Source: Plumapathes pennacea (taxonomy: Eukaryota; Cnidaria; Anthozoa; Antipatharia; Myriopathidae). From it: 64,000 nt of DNA. Under the pieces are notes generated by a model. The model was not told the DNA's origin and made no database searches. It worked only from the letters and a program-made list of their open reading frames with translations. The translations under genes and the position numbers were made by a program. This document shows, in pieces, positions 20,900 to 33,480 of the stretch; within the stretch, counting starts at the first letter, position 1; the number at the start of each line of letters is the position of its first letter. The DNA lies in contig OZ038463.1 in NCBI GenBank assembly GCA_964036295.1, positions 22,803,069-22,867,068 of the forward strand, in the 5' to 3' direction.

Positions 20900-21300
20900 T
20901 TAGACTTAGTAACTCCCAAGACTTGCCAACAATTTTGGGGTTTTATTTTGGATACTATTGTTGAATGGGTGTCCGCTGGGGTACTTACGGTTTGGGGCAA
21001 AGTTGATGAAGTGGCCCCTCCCCATTTGGTCCTCCCCCTCACTGTGGAGCCTTCGAAGCCCCGGTTTTGCCATGATGAGCGGTTTTTGAACCTGTGGATA
21101 AGGGATCTTCCCTTTAAGCTTGACCCCCTTCTGGACCTGCCCAGTTACGTACTCCCTGGACACTATCAAACGTCTTTGACAATAAGAGTGGTCATCAACA
21201 CGTGCTTCTGCATTCCTCGTCACCAACCTACTTTGGTGTTGAATGGGAGGGTGTTTATTTCGTATTTTGTACCCTTCCATTTGGTTGGAAAGTGAGCTTT
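20900..21300 (+). pseudogene. YR-element reverse transcriptase, copy 2 (active-site region deleted)
   Basis: Here SAGVLTVWGKVDEVAPPHLV, CHDERFLNLWI and VLPGHYQTS lie in one frame (better than copy 1). A frameshift follows before motif A, and after LPFHLVGK about 217 bases that hold motif B and the YIDD box in copy 1 (7732-7948) are missing. Confidence 0.8.
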
Positions 21301-22540
21301 GGGGAAGGTGATTTCCTTTAGCTTAGCAATCCTGAAATGCAAATTAAACATCCGGGAGACATTTAAGGCAATATCTCAACTCTGTTGTTCCTTGAGACCA
21401 CATGTTTCCATTGATGGAGGCCTTCATAAGGAGATTTTATACTCGCGTTTTCAGGACGGGTGGATTGCTTGCCTTCGCATTCCAAGAATCACGTAACAGT
21501 CTCTCTTTTCTGACGCCTCTTCACGCTCTTGGGGCACGATCCTACTTTAAGATGGAAAAAAGTATGTTTCCAGGGATTATTGGCTGTCCGGGTCATCTGA
21601 GAACATAAACTTGTTAGGCTTCTGGTTCCTGATCATCTCTTCGTCAAACTGGTGCACCTAGTACGCTTGTGGACCATACAGCAATATCCAGGTGTTTCCA
21701 GGAATTTTGTGATGCATCTAAGACCAAGCCCTACCAGCAGCAGAAGTCCACCCTTAAAAAGCAGCTATCAGATTTCCTATTTTCTTTATCACCTCCAAAA
21801 TGTATTTCTTCATGCACTTCAGACGATATTGCCAAATTTGTTATAAGGACAAGTTGAGCAGAACTATGGTACACACAATTGTGCTCTAAAGTTAATTGCA
21901 ATTGTCCAGCCCGTTTAGCTGCGGAATCAGTGGACTTTGTTATGGAAACTAAGGGCTATTATTAACCAAATTGGCTGCCTGCACGATTCTAACCCTGTGG
22001 CGCATCCTCAGGTCAAAGAGTATCTTAAATTCATTCAAGAGGAACAGGCCGGTAGGGCAATCGTACCCCTTGCAGGTGGTACCGTTGTTTTTCATCAAGT
22101 TTACCAAGCTCTTAAATTTCCTTAGGTGTTCTACAAGGAGCAGCGCCCACCTTCCTGTGGTTAAAAAGTATATTTTTGTAAGGGATGCCGTTTTCTTCGT
22201 TGTTGATTTTTCACCAAGAATCGTGCTTCGGATTTAGGTAGCCTTTTGGCAAATCAAGTCTTCAGGATTAAGGACTGCAAAGGATCCTTGCTAAGGTCAA
22301 CTTTAACTACAACTTCACAGGGTGGTGCACCTAGCCCGTTTATTTTGGAACCTTTCAGGGATCATGGCGTTTGTCCGGTTTCCTGGGTTGAATAGTATTT
22401 ATCTGTCTGTTAGTTGTTCAACATCCACCACCCACCACCACACTATCAATGTTGTCCACATACCCAGAATCAACAACTCAATTGATGATTCTATCGCCAG
22501 ATTCTTGCATATTTTTGCACTCTGGCTCCAGCTGCCAACC
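21301..22540 (+). pseudogene. YR-element connection and RNase H region, copy 2
   Basis: LRPHVSIDGGLHKEILYSRF, QESRNSLSFLTPLHALGARS, VKEYLKFIQEEQAGRAIVPL and VVHIPRINNSIDDSIARFLH are visible in different frames; otherwise as in copy 1. Confidence 0.7.
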
Positions 22541-22559
22541 TCCAGCCAACCCCCACCCC

Positions 22560-23478
22560 AGCAGAGGCCACAACCCCTTGGCGGTCCAGTTAGCATTCCT
22601 TCAGTCTCAGGCCATTGCCCCTTCCACACGGCAGGTGTACAACACTGCCATATCTTGTTTCATCTATTTCTGTACCACTCGTAAATGCCTACCCCTCCCG
22701 GCAACCGAGGACCTCCGCCTCTTTTCTACATCCCTCACCTCTACCCTGGCCTACAAGTCTATCAAACTCTACCTGGCGGCAAATCAGTTCTATCACATAG
22801 GGAATGGCTTCGAAGACCCATTCATTGTTGCACCCCAACTTCAACTCCTGAGAGGAATAAAGAGAACACTTGGAAACCACACACATCAAGTTGCCTATCA
22901 GTAGTCATTCTTTGCCACCTCAAGAACCAGCTCGTTTCTGATCCCACTATATCGTCCTAGGATAAACCCATGCTGTTTTCTGCCTTCACCCTGACATTCT
23001 TTGCCTTTCTCTGCTCCAGTGATTTCACAGCGCTGACAACAATAAACGTCCACCTTTCTACAGACTCCCTCAGACCTCTCCTTTAGTTCGGAGGGTCATC
23101 TGATACTGGTCATCAAAGCCTCCAAAACTGACCCTTACAGACAAGGTTTCCGCCATCTCAAAGCCCCCTTTCAGCACTGTTTGTGCTGTCCCAGCCGCAC
23201 GCAACTACCTTGCTGCAACCTCACCCACCTCATCTGGCCCCTTGTATCGACTTCAGGATGGCTGCTTCCTTACACGTGCCCTGGTAACTTTCACTTGGCG
23301 GTCACTGTTGCTGAAAGCAGGAAAATCTTCCTCACAGTACTCCTCTTACAGCTTCCGCAATAGAGCAGCAACCACAGCTGCTGAAGCTGGCCTACCTCAT
23401 TGGCTTATCCAAACCCTTGGACGCTGGTCAAGCAACTGTTACATGACCTACATAAGCACTCCATCTGTTCTCCACGTT
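22560..23478 (+). pseudogene. Tyrosine recombinase, copy 2 (3' truncated)
   Basis: APSTRQVYNTAISCFIYFCT, YKSIKLYLAANQFYHIGNGF, then SSYSFRNRAATTAAEAGLPH and IQTLGRWSSNCYMTYISTP. Box II His is Tyr as in copy 1. The sequence jumps after GTTCTCCA (23,474) to TTTTTCAGTC, deleting 523 bases present in copy 1, including the stop codon. Confidence 0.82.
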
Positions 23479-23796
23479 TTTCAGTCAAACCCCAGGATTC
23501 AAACATGGGGTGTTGTAAAGGTGGCCATACGCAGCCCGCCCCCTCATAGTGTCTGCTCTGAGATGTTCAACTGTAACCCAGAATCCACCCCAAGTTAAAA
23601 GGTTTTTCCTGTCAGGCTTAAAAAATCCTGCTGGTTTATTTGTTGTGGTTTATTTGTGGTGGCTTCCATCTGCTGACGTGATCATATATTATTGCTATGA
23701 TGTAAATTTTTTTTGGTGGCAGTACTATATGTACAAGTATGTGTAAATTTCCTAATATCTTTCTTCATGCAAATATAGTTCTTAACACTCGTCGGT

Positions 23797-24656
23797 ATGG
23801 AGGAGGATATCGATTGTCTGTAGGACTATACAAAATCCAAAATTGCACCATACACATGTGGCCTCTCCCTTGGTGTTGCTAGGACAGAAATTGCAGCCTC
23901 CAGAACACCTGACCCAGCCCATACAGGTTTTCTTGGAAAGTTAAAGGAAATGCTGCCTACTCTGTCGCCACAAGAGGTAAACATCATTTATACTGAAATA
24001 TCTAGACATACATGCAGTTGTCACAAGTGTTGATAATTCATACAAGCTTTTTGTTGATAATCAATTTACTGGTTAGCAGGAATAATTGAGTGACTAGGTG
24101 TCAAGGAGCACATACATGATAGACACAAAATCACCTAAATGTACTGTGTATTTATATTGTGTAATAACATGTTGGATTCAGATTCTCATTAGTTCAATGT
24201 AATGTTCATACACTATGTGCATAATGTAACAGCTATAATAAGCTTTTCATGAAAAACTTTAGTTATATCCAGGACTCCTGAAAAACACAGGTGCTCTTCT
24301 TTCAATAACATTTCGTTAAAAAATACACTATATCATGCAAATTTAGCAGTAGAAAATTTGCCAAACATCAGTCTGTGTTTACACCCATTATGACTCATCG
24401 GGAACTTCGCTGACTTCATTTGTGCATTATAGATTAGTTAGTTGATATATTGTTTCTTATTTCAGATTGGTGGTGTAGTGAGGACTACACATAATAATGG
24501 AAACAAGTGTGTAGCCTTCTCATACCATGAACTCCCTACAGTAATAGAGGGCAGCTATACAGCTGGTGAAATACATACCTTATTAAAGGATGTGCCTGGA
24601 GCCTTAAAGGGGCGACTGCACTTTCTGAGTAGTTACTCTCCCTTACCATATTTTAA
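23797..24656 (+). pseudogene. Two-exon fragment of unknown protein, copy 2
   Basis: ATG at 23,797 (MEEDIDCL then stop), then APYTCGLSLGVARTEIAASR. Exon end at 23,976 (CAAGAG|GTAAAC), acceptor TTATTTCAG to 24,465, and IGGVVRTTHNNGNKCVAFSY onward. The exon 2 frame stays open longer than in copy 1 (to about 24,790, NVKGRDTAGKSGLTTKYMHP). Confidence 0.5.
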
Positions 24657-24825
24657 AAATGTCAAGGGAAGAGACACTGCTGGAAAAAGTGGCCTTACAA
24701 CAAAGTATATGCATCCCAGTTGCAATGGTGCCAAAGATATATTCCATCATACAAGGTGGGTTATAATACACATTATCGGAATAATAATATAAAAATTTTG
24801 ATAGAGCTACAGGAAAAAAAGATCC

Positions 24826-25105
24826 ATGTGACAATTTGCTTTGTGGGTTTCAAAGTATCAATACTGTTTTGCACGTGCATTTTGTGTTTGTAATAAATTA
24901 TTGGAAACGAAAGATTTATAAAAACCAATTTTTGTAAGTGGGAAATACAGAAGCACTCAGGCTTTTGTTTGGATGCTCAGAGGGAGATCAACTGAGAAAT
25001 TGTGTGTGTACGTATGTGGGAAAGAGAGGGAAGGGGGATACAGATACAAACGAGACAACCAACTGCATTGCAGTATGCGAAAACATTGTTTGGGTAAGGG
25101 AAAAA
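24826..25105. repeat. Internal dispersed repeat, copy b of unit 2
   Basis: Counterpart of 12,012-12,290, same blocks and orientation. Confidence 0.8.
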
Positions 25106-25449
25106 ATCAAAGGGGACTTTGCCAAAAAAAACTTAAGTGTCACAACACTTTTGACCAGGATTGTAGTTTGAAGTGATCAAGCTAGTCCTTGTGCTCCCAT
25201 GTGATAATTGCGTGGTTGAGTCTCACTGGAGGACAACAACAGATAACATTTCAAACAAGCACAAAGTATATCATGTAGTTTCTTTCTGCCAAGCAATAAA
25301 TGATGCAAAGTTTGTATGGAATTATCTGGAAAGTTTATTGTGTATTGCAGCACTGGTCGGTAAAAAGTCACTCACAATGTTTTGAAATATTTAAGAATTG
25401 TGAACATATTACAGGTGATGATGAAGAAGACCTTAACACTGTTAACCAG

Positions 25450-25540
25450 GATAATCCAGATGAAGAGTAGAAGACAATTTATCGTCAAGATGAAGAGAAG
25501 ATGATTGAAGATCCAGATGAAGAGAAGACGATTCATTGGT
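25450..25540 (+). repeat. 27 bp minisatellite, copy 2
   Basis: Same GATGAAGAGAAGA... units as 12,631-12,745 but one unit shorter. Confidence 0.7.
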
Positions 25541-25955
25541 CTCAACTGTCAATTTTTGTCACGTCAGCTATTCCGTTTTCAGAATAGCACAAAGTCTGTT
25601 CTTTTGGGAATTGATATTCTGTGTATTCTGTTATTCCTATTCCGGATTAGGAATAGACGAAATAGTCCCAAAAGAATGCACCCGAAGTCTGTATCACATA
25701 CACACACGGACAAATGTTACTTCGCTCAATCTCTCTAAGCAAAAAAAAGATAAATATTAAATAAAATAATAAAAGGAAGAGGAAAGCGCTTGAGTGCTTT
25801 TGTTTTTTTTGCTTTCGTTTCTATGAGTGTTTCATGTTCCAGCAAATCAAATCAAGACACTAATCATGTGTATAAAACAGTTTTGAAGCCAGCAAAGCAA
25901 TTCATCACATAGATCGTTTTTCCACGGAGGGCTGCAATACTTATTGTTACAATGA

Positions 25956-26153
25956 TCAATGCTCACCAGTTGTAGCATCATAATGTCCAGGAAAGGAATG
26001 GTGAAATATGATGTAGAGAGCTTCAGTGTTGAGTACTGAAGATGAAGGTATGAAGGGAATGTATGGTAAACTTGGAATAGCTATTATCACTACAATCGGA
26101 CATCTTAGAGCATTACTGCAGGCAATGACACACAGATCGCCAAGGGAACTGTT
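25956..26153 (-). pseudogene. OTU domain C-terminal half, separated by inversion, copy 2
   Basis: On the minus strand it encodes the GDLSVIACSNALRCP-to-GHYDAT half of the OTU domain (catalytic His side). The N-terminal half is now on the plus strand at 26,480-26,847, so the domain is split head to head. Confidence 0.75.
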
Positions 26154-26847
26154 ATATATGTGATCACGTCCTCGATATTGTACCCAAGATCATCATCAAA
26201 CATACCCTAAAAGAATGCAACACAAAGCCTGCTATGTTGCCCAGTTTTTATATTATAAATGGTACGATACAGTGCCAAATAAACGTGAACGGTTTTTTAT
26301 CTGAAATGTTTGTTTTTTATGTTTGTTTCGAGTGGTTGCAACAAACGCATCTCGGATATATCTGTCTGTTTCATTCATCAAGGAATGTGTCATAACTTTG
26401 TCAAAAAGTTGTGGATATCCACTTGGTGCAGAAACTGATCAGTTACTATAAAAATATTTATTGATACAATCTATTGTGCCTGCAATGTGGTGATAACTAT
26501 TATACTATCAAGCTCCAAAATTGGCACTGTAAACCCTAACCATCTCTTCCTTGCTAGAAATTTGTCTGCATTTGGATTGAAATTGGATAGTGTGCCTGGG
26601 GATGGAAGGTGCTGCTTCACAAGCATCGTCAAGGAAGTGTACAAAGTTATGGACAATGTTTGTGACAGTACTTTGCAGTACATTGATTTTGTGAAATCTA
26701 TTGGACTTGGAAACACTATCGAGGCTGATGCGCACCATCTGCGCCATTTGTTTTGCAAGGAAATTGAAACACAGTGAGAAGTATGAAGCTTGGGTGGACT
26801 TTGATTTGAAGAGTGAACTTGATGAATTCTCAAAGTCTGGTTGGTTT
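26154..26847. other. Inverted segment (copy 2 orientation)
   Basis: Reverse complement of 13,359-14,045. Edges are GGGAACTGTT|ATATATGTG on the left and TGGTTGGTTT|GGAGTTAACC on the right. The right edge carries a short imperfect palindrome (GGTTGGTTTGGAGTTAACC). Confidence 0.9.
26480..26847 (+). pseudogene. OTU domain N-terminal half, inverted, copy 2
   Basis: Reads NPNHLFLARNLSAFGLKLDS, VPGDGRCCFTSIVKEVYKVM, then YIDFVKSIGLGNTIEADAHH and LRHLFCKEIETQ with a stop. YEAWVDFDLKSELDEFSKSG follows in another frame. The domain is cut at SGWF by the inversion edge. Confidence 0.75.
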
Positions 26848-27530
26848 GGAGTTAACCAATCCTGTTTGGGAGCTGAAATCTAACCAGAAGCATATACTCA
26901 AAAACCAGGATGAAATAATGAAAACTGTTGTTGGTATTGCTGAAACCCTTCAGACGAGACTAAAGAAAGCCCTGGGTGCTTCCTATCAACCGTCAACCCA
27001 CAGATCAACTTCACGGGCCATATCTACTACCGCAATATCCCCCAGTAGGTCCATCCCCATTTCTGCCAGCAGTTGCTTTTTCTATATCCCTGACGACAGA
27101 TTTCTCCCTGAGCAGTGAAGCTGAAGCCCCTATTCCGTCAGTTTCTGTCAACACAAATGACAGCTTATCAATGACCACCTCAGATTTCGAACCGTACATA
27201 GCAATTCCTCAAGAAAACATTCATTTTGCAGCCGCCAATTCTAGTTCCTGCAAAGGTTTTGTGTTAAAACTTTTAGACAGTTTATTTGCAAAAAAAAGAT
27301 TTATCTGTTCCAGTTTGACCACAGGTAGCAGAAACTATCAGGGGAAATACATAGCAGAAAGTATCATCAAACATCAGTAAAGCAAGCCCTCTCCCCTGCT
27401 GGAATGAGCATTTTCAAAGCTGCAAGAGCTAGATATCCTGGTGAGTTTTCCCGCGTAGCAAACTCAACAGAATTTAGGGAGGCAATAAACATAAAGTGTC
27501 GAAAGACAGTCTTAAAACCGGCTGAAACAT
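26848..27530 (+). pseudogene. BEN-like fragment, copy 2
   Basis: Starts at the inversion edge with ELTNPVWELKSNQKHILKN and has lost the first 20 or so codons seen in copy 1. A frameshift near 27,040 lies in the Ser/Pro-rich part. The end is better than copy 1: CKGFVLKLLDSLFAKK, SSLTTGSRNYQGKYIAESII (open to 27,380), then in another frame SPAGMSIFKAARARYPGEF and REAINIKCRKTVLKPAET with a stop at about 27,530. Confidence 0.5.
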
Positions 27531-28601
27531 GAGCCACTTAAAGAGTTTTTTTGTGAAATATCAAAGGGAAACTTTGTTGCTGTTGTTTTATTTGCAAACG
27601 GAAGAACTTAAACAACCTTTCAATTAAGATTACAATACCTCTTAAAGAGCGTATTAGATGAGGTCAGCATAGCATTTACGTGTGACTACACAAACCACAG
27701 GGAAGGCATAATGCCCTGTTTGTTACAAACGTGCCTGTCGGGCCGCTTTGCAGGTTTTGAACCAACCGTCAAGTCTTTGCACAACATTGTGTGCCACAAG
27801 CACCTTTGGTGGCCTTTGCAATCATCTATGCCATGGAAATTCTTTCCACCCTTTTCCGTTCTGATGTCATCATGGTTTCCCAGTCTAATTAAGTTTATGC
27901 TAAAAGAAGTTCACAATCCCAGTAAGTGCTTCCTGAGCACATATAATCGCTATCTTTTAGTTTAAAGTTCAGTTGAAGCTGAGAGGTCAAGATGAAGAGC
28001 TGCTCAAGCCGTTATCCAGGAATAAAAGAAGTCAAAGCAAGTTTTCCCTGAAGATCTGCTCAGTGACAGACTTCTGATGCTGGAATCTGAGGCACAACCA
28101 CTTCTGATAAGCCTCTCCTCTAGCAGCGAGTCTAAGAAGTGATACTGCCAAGCCAGGCACAATGTAAAGTACAGTAAGAATAGGTAAAAAAAAAATCAAG
28201 AAAAAAATCAAAAAACAAAAAAGAACACATGTTTAGTTATATAGTCAACTGATTGCAAGTTGTTCCAAATGTTTTAGTAATCAGTGCTAGACATCTGTTT
28301 CAATGTGCGAGTGACAAGCTGTTGATGTTTCCAAATAGATCTCCCTGTGAGTTAACAAGATACTGTTCGGGAGTTCGTCTTTAAGGTTACAAACTGTGGA
28401 TTCCAAAACCAAAGCAAAACCAAGGCTTTGATTGACTGGATTTCGCCTAAAAAAAAAATTTCAAAAACGAAACTGGTTTGAATCTAGAAAAACAGGTACC
28501 TCAATTCGTCTTGCCAGAGTCAGAGTCAGAGTCACAATCAGAGTCAGCAGAATCATTCATTGAGGATACAGAAATTATAAATACCTCCATGATGGCAAAA
28601 G
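27531..28601. other. Non-coding part of the duplicated unit, copy 2
   Basis: Counterpart of 14,736-15,678. Contains the 120-base segment 27,775-27,894 missing in copy 1 and a shorter A-rich run near 28,190. No gene seen. Confidence 0.5.
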
Positions 28602-29200
28602 GTGGAGAATAGAAACAGTCAAGGTACTACCACAACATCCAGTGCCACAGAGATACCAACAACAAATGAGATGGAGTTGCTGGGAGTACCACCAGATAGG
28701 CAGTTAAAGTTTGATTTGCATACTTCCATTTTTTGTAGGAAAGTAAGCAGCCAAATAAATGCACTACAAGGCTCAGGAATTTATTGTCGCTAAAAACCAA
28801 GGAAACTATATATAGATCGTTTGTATTACCATACTTTTATTATTGTAGCCAGGTTTGGCATCACTCTGAGAAAAGGAACACTGCCAAACTCGAGAAAGTA
28901 AACAAAAGAGCACTGCTATATGTTTACAAAGATAAATCAACACCTTATACTGACTTATTAAGCAAAACAAATTTATCTAATCTCAAAGTTGTAGAACACA
29001 GGGCACAATTCTCAAAGTTCACAAGTGCCTCACAAATGCAGCTCCCTTAAGCTTGAGTGAACTTCTGACAACCCGTAAATCAAAGATTAATCTAAGGTGC
29101 CAGCACACTCTCAGGCTTCTAAAAGTTCAAACCACAAAACATGGTCTAAAATCATGGCATTACAGTGGTTCAAAAATAATGGAACTCATTGAAGAATGAT
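28602..29200 (+). pseudogene. LINE reverse transcriptase C-terminal fragment, copy 2
   Basis: MELLGVPPDRQLKFDLHTSI, then YRSFVLPYFYYCSQVWHHSE (28,810), KRNTAKLEKVNKRALLYVY and DKSTPYTDLLSKTNLSNLKV in one frame to a stop at 29,050. Other-frame remains follow (LRCQHTLRLLKVQTTKHG). Order fits the end of a LINE ORF2. The frame between 28,784 and 29,050 is intact, unlike copy 1. Confidence 0.75.
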
Positions 29201-29439
29201 ATTCGCGCACATGTTGGTTCAAAAAAACCAATCAATAATTGTCATTTTAGTTTTTAAAGTTTATCCGTCACCATGCATGTAGCAGGCATTTTGATCTAAT
29301 TTTAATGGTAGCTTGGATTAATTCAGAAGCCACTTGGGAACCGAAGAGAAATCTCTTTTGACCCATAATTACTGGCAGACTATCAAAATAATCCAGTGCT
29401 AAAGTAACTCAGACCATACTTTAACAAACGCACTGCATG

Positions 29440-30060
29440 CCCACTGTTCAGACATTCTACTCCCTACATCATGATCCAGGGTCCCTCCTTTGAATGACAT
29501 TTCGAGCGCTTTCTCAACAAGACATAAGACACCATGCACTGCAACCTTGGCCTGTCCATGAACATTTCACTGGCCTTTTAAGGTACTGGAGGCAGAACAA
29601 TCTCCAAACTTTGGCATTTAGACCCAAACAGGGTTGCTCACTTCAGACCTCACATCATTCTGTTAGAAATTGGCTCAAACGACTTACATAACCCAGCCTT
29701 CTAACTTGTGAATCTTGCTGATCACATCCGTGATCTTGTTACCTTTTTGCATTTTACCTACAAAGTAGATCGCATCATTGCCAATCAAGTCTTGCCCCAT
29801 CTCAAATCACATGACATTGTGTCCTAATACAATAGTCGCGTAGCAGGCCTCACTCGATCCCTACGGAAAACTCCATTATTCCATTTGTTACGTTCTGGTT
29901 TCAGTGGGACCAACTTAACACCCACACTAGTGTTTACCTATGCGGTGGCATTCATTTAAACCACAATGGGAATTATCTCCTATATCGCAGTTACCAGCAA
30001 GTTATGAGGTGCATCCTCTCTGGACTCCGACTTGTCAGCAATCAACACAGCCACACATGC
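29440..30060 (+). pseudogene. SGNH-hydrolase remnant continuing past the duplication
   Basis: Homologous to 3181-3789. IQGPSFE*HFERFLN corresponds to GHSIVRHL (block I damaged), PHIILLEIGSNDLHNPAF to block III, then FTYKVDRIIANQVLPHLKSH, RVAGLTRSLRKTPLFHLLRS and CGGIHLNHNGNYLLYRSYQQ (block V, Asp changed to Gly). Several stops and shifts. It belongs to another copy of the YR-element family. Confidence 0.75.
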
Positions 30061-31813
30061 CATTGTCGTCCTCTGACTGATCGAGTACCAAGTTCAACAG
30101 CCAAACCTGGCTATAATTGTGCTGTTTTGATATCAGCTTATGCGTTAGATGCATAAATGTGCGTTTTTTACGCATATTTTTTCTTGAAAACACATTTTTA
30201 ATGACACAATGCATTTGCTTACGCATTTTTCCTGGCAATTCAAAGTTCAAGGTGTCAAGAATAAACTGGGATGCTTTGTACTTTTGAGCTTTTGAAAGTT
30301 ACTCAAACGAAATTCGTGCGACTCATCATGGAAACAATGTCACACGGATCTCTGTAAGTATATGTGACATCACGTAAATTAGCCAATCGTGGCTTTTTAT
30401 GCGGTCACATAGGTTCATATCGATTGCTGAATGTTCACATTTGACCAACAAGCATGTGGACAATCCAATGTTGATCGCAATGGAAGGGTGACAGCAGCAG
30501 TATCACTAACCGTGCGTGTGAAGTTCGCAAAGTTCGGAATTTTTCTTTAGAGGACGGTATTCCAACTGTGATCCGTTGTTTACAAGTACAGTTGGCACCT
30601 TGTCGCTGATCGAAATGTTTGCGCTGCCCTGGGCACGCTGCAATTATTGCATCGGCCACACAAGAAAAACTACTGCATTTTAATTATGCAAGTTAAGTTT
30701 TTAGAGAAAGTTTAAGTGATTAAAAAACGACAATGATAAACACTGCAAATTTGAGACTTGCATGTTTACGCTGTGTTTGGTGCTTCGAAGGAATTGTAAA
30801 TTGCGAGTCGATTACATGGGCCACACTTCTAATCACTAATCCTCTGCCACTATTTCTGAAACTATTACCGTTAATATCTTGTGGCCCAACTATTAGAGCC
30901 AGTAAAAAAAAGGAATTATGGCGTGGGGGAGTCAAACGAAAAAATACTTTGCCGAATGGCACCTAAATTAGAGTAAATATGGTAATACATATTTTCAGAC
31001 CATCATACACATTTTTACAGCAGGTCCACATTTTTCAACGCATTTCTCAAAAACCTAGCGCGAAGGCCGGTATGCTTTCGATTTGTCTTTTAAATTGTTT
31101 CATAAATATCATTTTCAAACTCCATAGTGAGATCAGTAGTTTCAAACTTTCGTTTTGTCTGTCAGTATATTTTATCAAACATTTGGAATGACACATTCGG
31201 TTATTTTTTGATGCAGAGCCAGCAAACTATTGTCATTACCACTTAGTTTTTTACTTTAGTCTTCTCTTCAGTAGGAATCATATTTTGTCTAACTTTTATC
31301 TTTAGTTTGGCTTGGTTTTCCTGATAACTTTGAGAGAGGTTGAGGCGAAGAAAATCGAAGATGAAACAGAAATCTCAACCTGGAACGCCCAGATAGAAGC
31401 CAAATTGGCCAAGACAGACACTGAAGTCAAACGCCTACAGAAATGGCAGGAGAACTACAAACAAGAAAAGGAGGGAACATTCCCCATAAGCAACACACCA
31501 TTTTCCTTGGAACTCACTATCGTGACACACTAAGTGCAGTGGGCTAAATAAAAGAAGAAATGAACCCTGCTACAAGGGCTTGAGAAGTTTGAGCAACCAG
31601 ATTCGTGTTTGCACCATCTCCCACCCCCTTAGCGCTTTCAATGCCACAAACATGTGCAATAACAGTGATTATGATTTACCAAAGTGCTGCACAGACAGAT
31701 TAAAAAGTTTTCCCTGCTATGGCCTTTAAACTGCCTGATGCAAATTAACTATCCCAGAGTAAAGAGCATGAACCATAAGAATTTCATAAATTACAGCTTT
31801 GGTACTATTATTG
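30061..31813. other. Stretch without a recognised gene
   Basis: AT-rich sequence with only short unrelated frames (for example 31,312-31,533 plus, which is Lys/Glu-rich and ends before the LTR). Nothing is called. Confidence 0.4.
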
Positions 31814-31922
31814 TGGAACAGTCGTAACAATTTATGTGAGAGAAATCCTTGTTCTCGTTTTATTAGAGATCTATCACTGTGGGATATTAAACAGGAATTG
31901 TGCTGCAGTAAAATATTTCACA

Positions 31923-32600
31923 TGGTCCTATGAACCAGATGAGGATTGGACGCGAAGATCGAGGCACTGGTCAGTGAAGAAAGAGAGGATGAAATTGACG
32001 ATTCATCAGAGGATATCGACATGTGTTTGACAAAACTGGAGGATCTCGTGTTGGAAGAGACAACTTCGTCAGTCAACGTGCACAATTCATCAGCGACGCA
32101 CAGCACTGTTAATACATCATGTGGTGTGCGACTTCCTAAGCTTCAACTCACAACATTTGACAGAAAAGTCACTTGAATGGCCATCATTTTGGGACAATTT
32201 TGAGTCAGCAATCCACTCCAATACAGCACTCTCTGACATCAAAAAATTCTCTTATCTACAAGCATCCACACGAGGGACAGACACTTACATGATTAATGGA
32301 TTAAACTTGAAAAGCGTGAACTACAAAGCAGCCACAAAGTTGCCGATGGAGATCCCCAGAAAATAATCAGTGGACACATGGATGCCTTGGTGAACCTCCC
32401 CACGGTGGTTAATGCATGGGATTTGAAAGTGGTCCGGCAGTTGTATGATGATGTAGAAGAAAATACAAGAGCTCTGGAAGTGCTGGAGCGTAAACCAAAC
32501 AAGACTGGTATTGCCAGTGAGCTCGTGGCGTGAGCTGGGTCGAGACCAGAATAAACTAAAGTTAAAAGTAGGGACAAGAGCGAGATTCCCAAAAGAAATT
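31923..32600 (+). pseudogene. BEL/Pao gag fragment (DUF1759-type)
   Basis: Frames give DAKIEALVSEEREDEIDDSS, CGVRLPKLQLTTFDRKVT, EWPSFWDNFESAIHSNTALS and DIKKFSYLQASTRGTDTYMI. After a frameshift near 32,350 come IISGHMDALVNLPTVVNAWD and KVVRQLYDDVEENTRALEVL. The pattern RLPKLxLxxFDG..EWxSFWDxFxSAxH is the DUF1759 gag domain of BEL elements. Stops and shifts occur at 32,175 and 32,365. Confidence 0.75.
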
Positions 32601-33110
32601 TTCAGTCCTCCCTGGGGGGAGGTGGTACTCATCATAATTTTGGGTGGGTGTGCCACCCAGTCCTGAAAACTCTTAGCTTGTTTTAGACCAAGATATCAGA
32701 TTTTCTATACCCTATTTCAGACCTAACTTCAAAAATGTATACGGCACATACCTATATGGCTCATATATCAGAGTACCCCACAGGGTTTCAGTCTCACCAG
32801 AAAAATATTATACAACATAGAGAACTTGGTTTTTGAGACCTTGCTCAAATGAAACCTGATTAAATTAGAAAATTTCATACAAAGCTCATACATTTGCTTC
32901 AAGGTTAAGAGACTCTGCATTTTGAGCTTAGGGGTGAAAACTGCGCCTGTGGCATGTCATGTGCTCACAAAACGTCATCACAAATTACGTGATAATATGA
33001 ACCAATCAGCATGTGCTGATTTGTAACCCAGAAGAAAACACGAGAAACACATGGATTTAAAGCTCGTCGGGCCACACCCAGGAGCAATAAGTACGGAGAA
33101 CTTCTGCTCC
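32601..33110. repeat. Foreign repeat replacing most of BEL pol
   Basis: Protease, RT and RNase H are absent. Instead there is non-coding sequence whose right part (32,950-33,090) matches the repeat at 80-260. Confidence 0.55.
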
Positions 33111-33149
33111 TGCTGTTGCTAAACAAAATTCCCAAGGAACTTGGCCGGA

Positions 33150-33480
33150 GTAAGTGGTGAGGAGCTCAGGAGTGGCCTACCTGGCAAAACTCGAGGAGTT
33201 TTTCCAACACTGCTGGACAAAGGAATACCTCCTGGAGTTGAGAAATGTGCATCGTCTTAGAACAAAGCAACCCACAGAAGAGTCAGTCTAAGTTGGGGAC
33301 ATTGTTATCATACACGAGGATGGCCTGCGGAGAGGACTATGGAAGCTTGGACGTGTCGAAGGGCTCATTACAGGAAAAGACAGAAAAGCCCGTGGAACAG
33401 CTGTCAAGACAAATACAAAGAACACAGGGAGACCAACAACTTTGAGGCATCCTTTGAAAAAGTTGCACCCCTTAGAGGAT
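33150..33480 (+). pseudogene. BEL/Pao integrase C-terminal (DUF5641-type) fragment
   Basis: Frames read KLEEFFQHCWTKEYLLELRN, then VGDIVIIHEDGLRRGLWKLG, RVEGLITGKDRKARG and LRHPLKKLHPLE. This is the VGDxVLIxDxxxPRxxWxLGRV block that ends the integrase of BEL/Pao elements. Frames shift at least once near 33,290. Confidence 0.8.

Larger units (their letters stand above)
16777..29750. repeat. Tandem segmental duplication, copy 2
   Basis: Same order and orientation as 4342-16,776. It is about 540 bases longer because the Helitron insertion (1,372 bases) and a 120-base segment outweigh deletions of about 217 (RT), 229 (unknown exon) and 523 (YR 3' end) bases. Its right end continues into a longer SGNH remnant, taken as the ancestral right edge. 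Confidence 0.9.
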
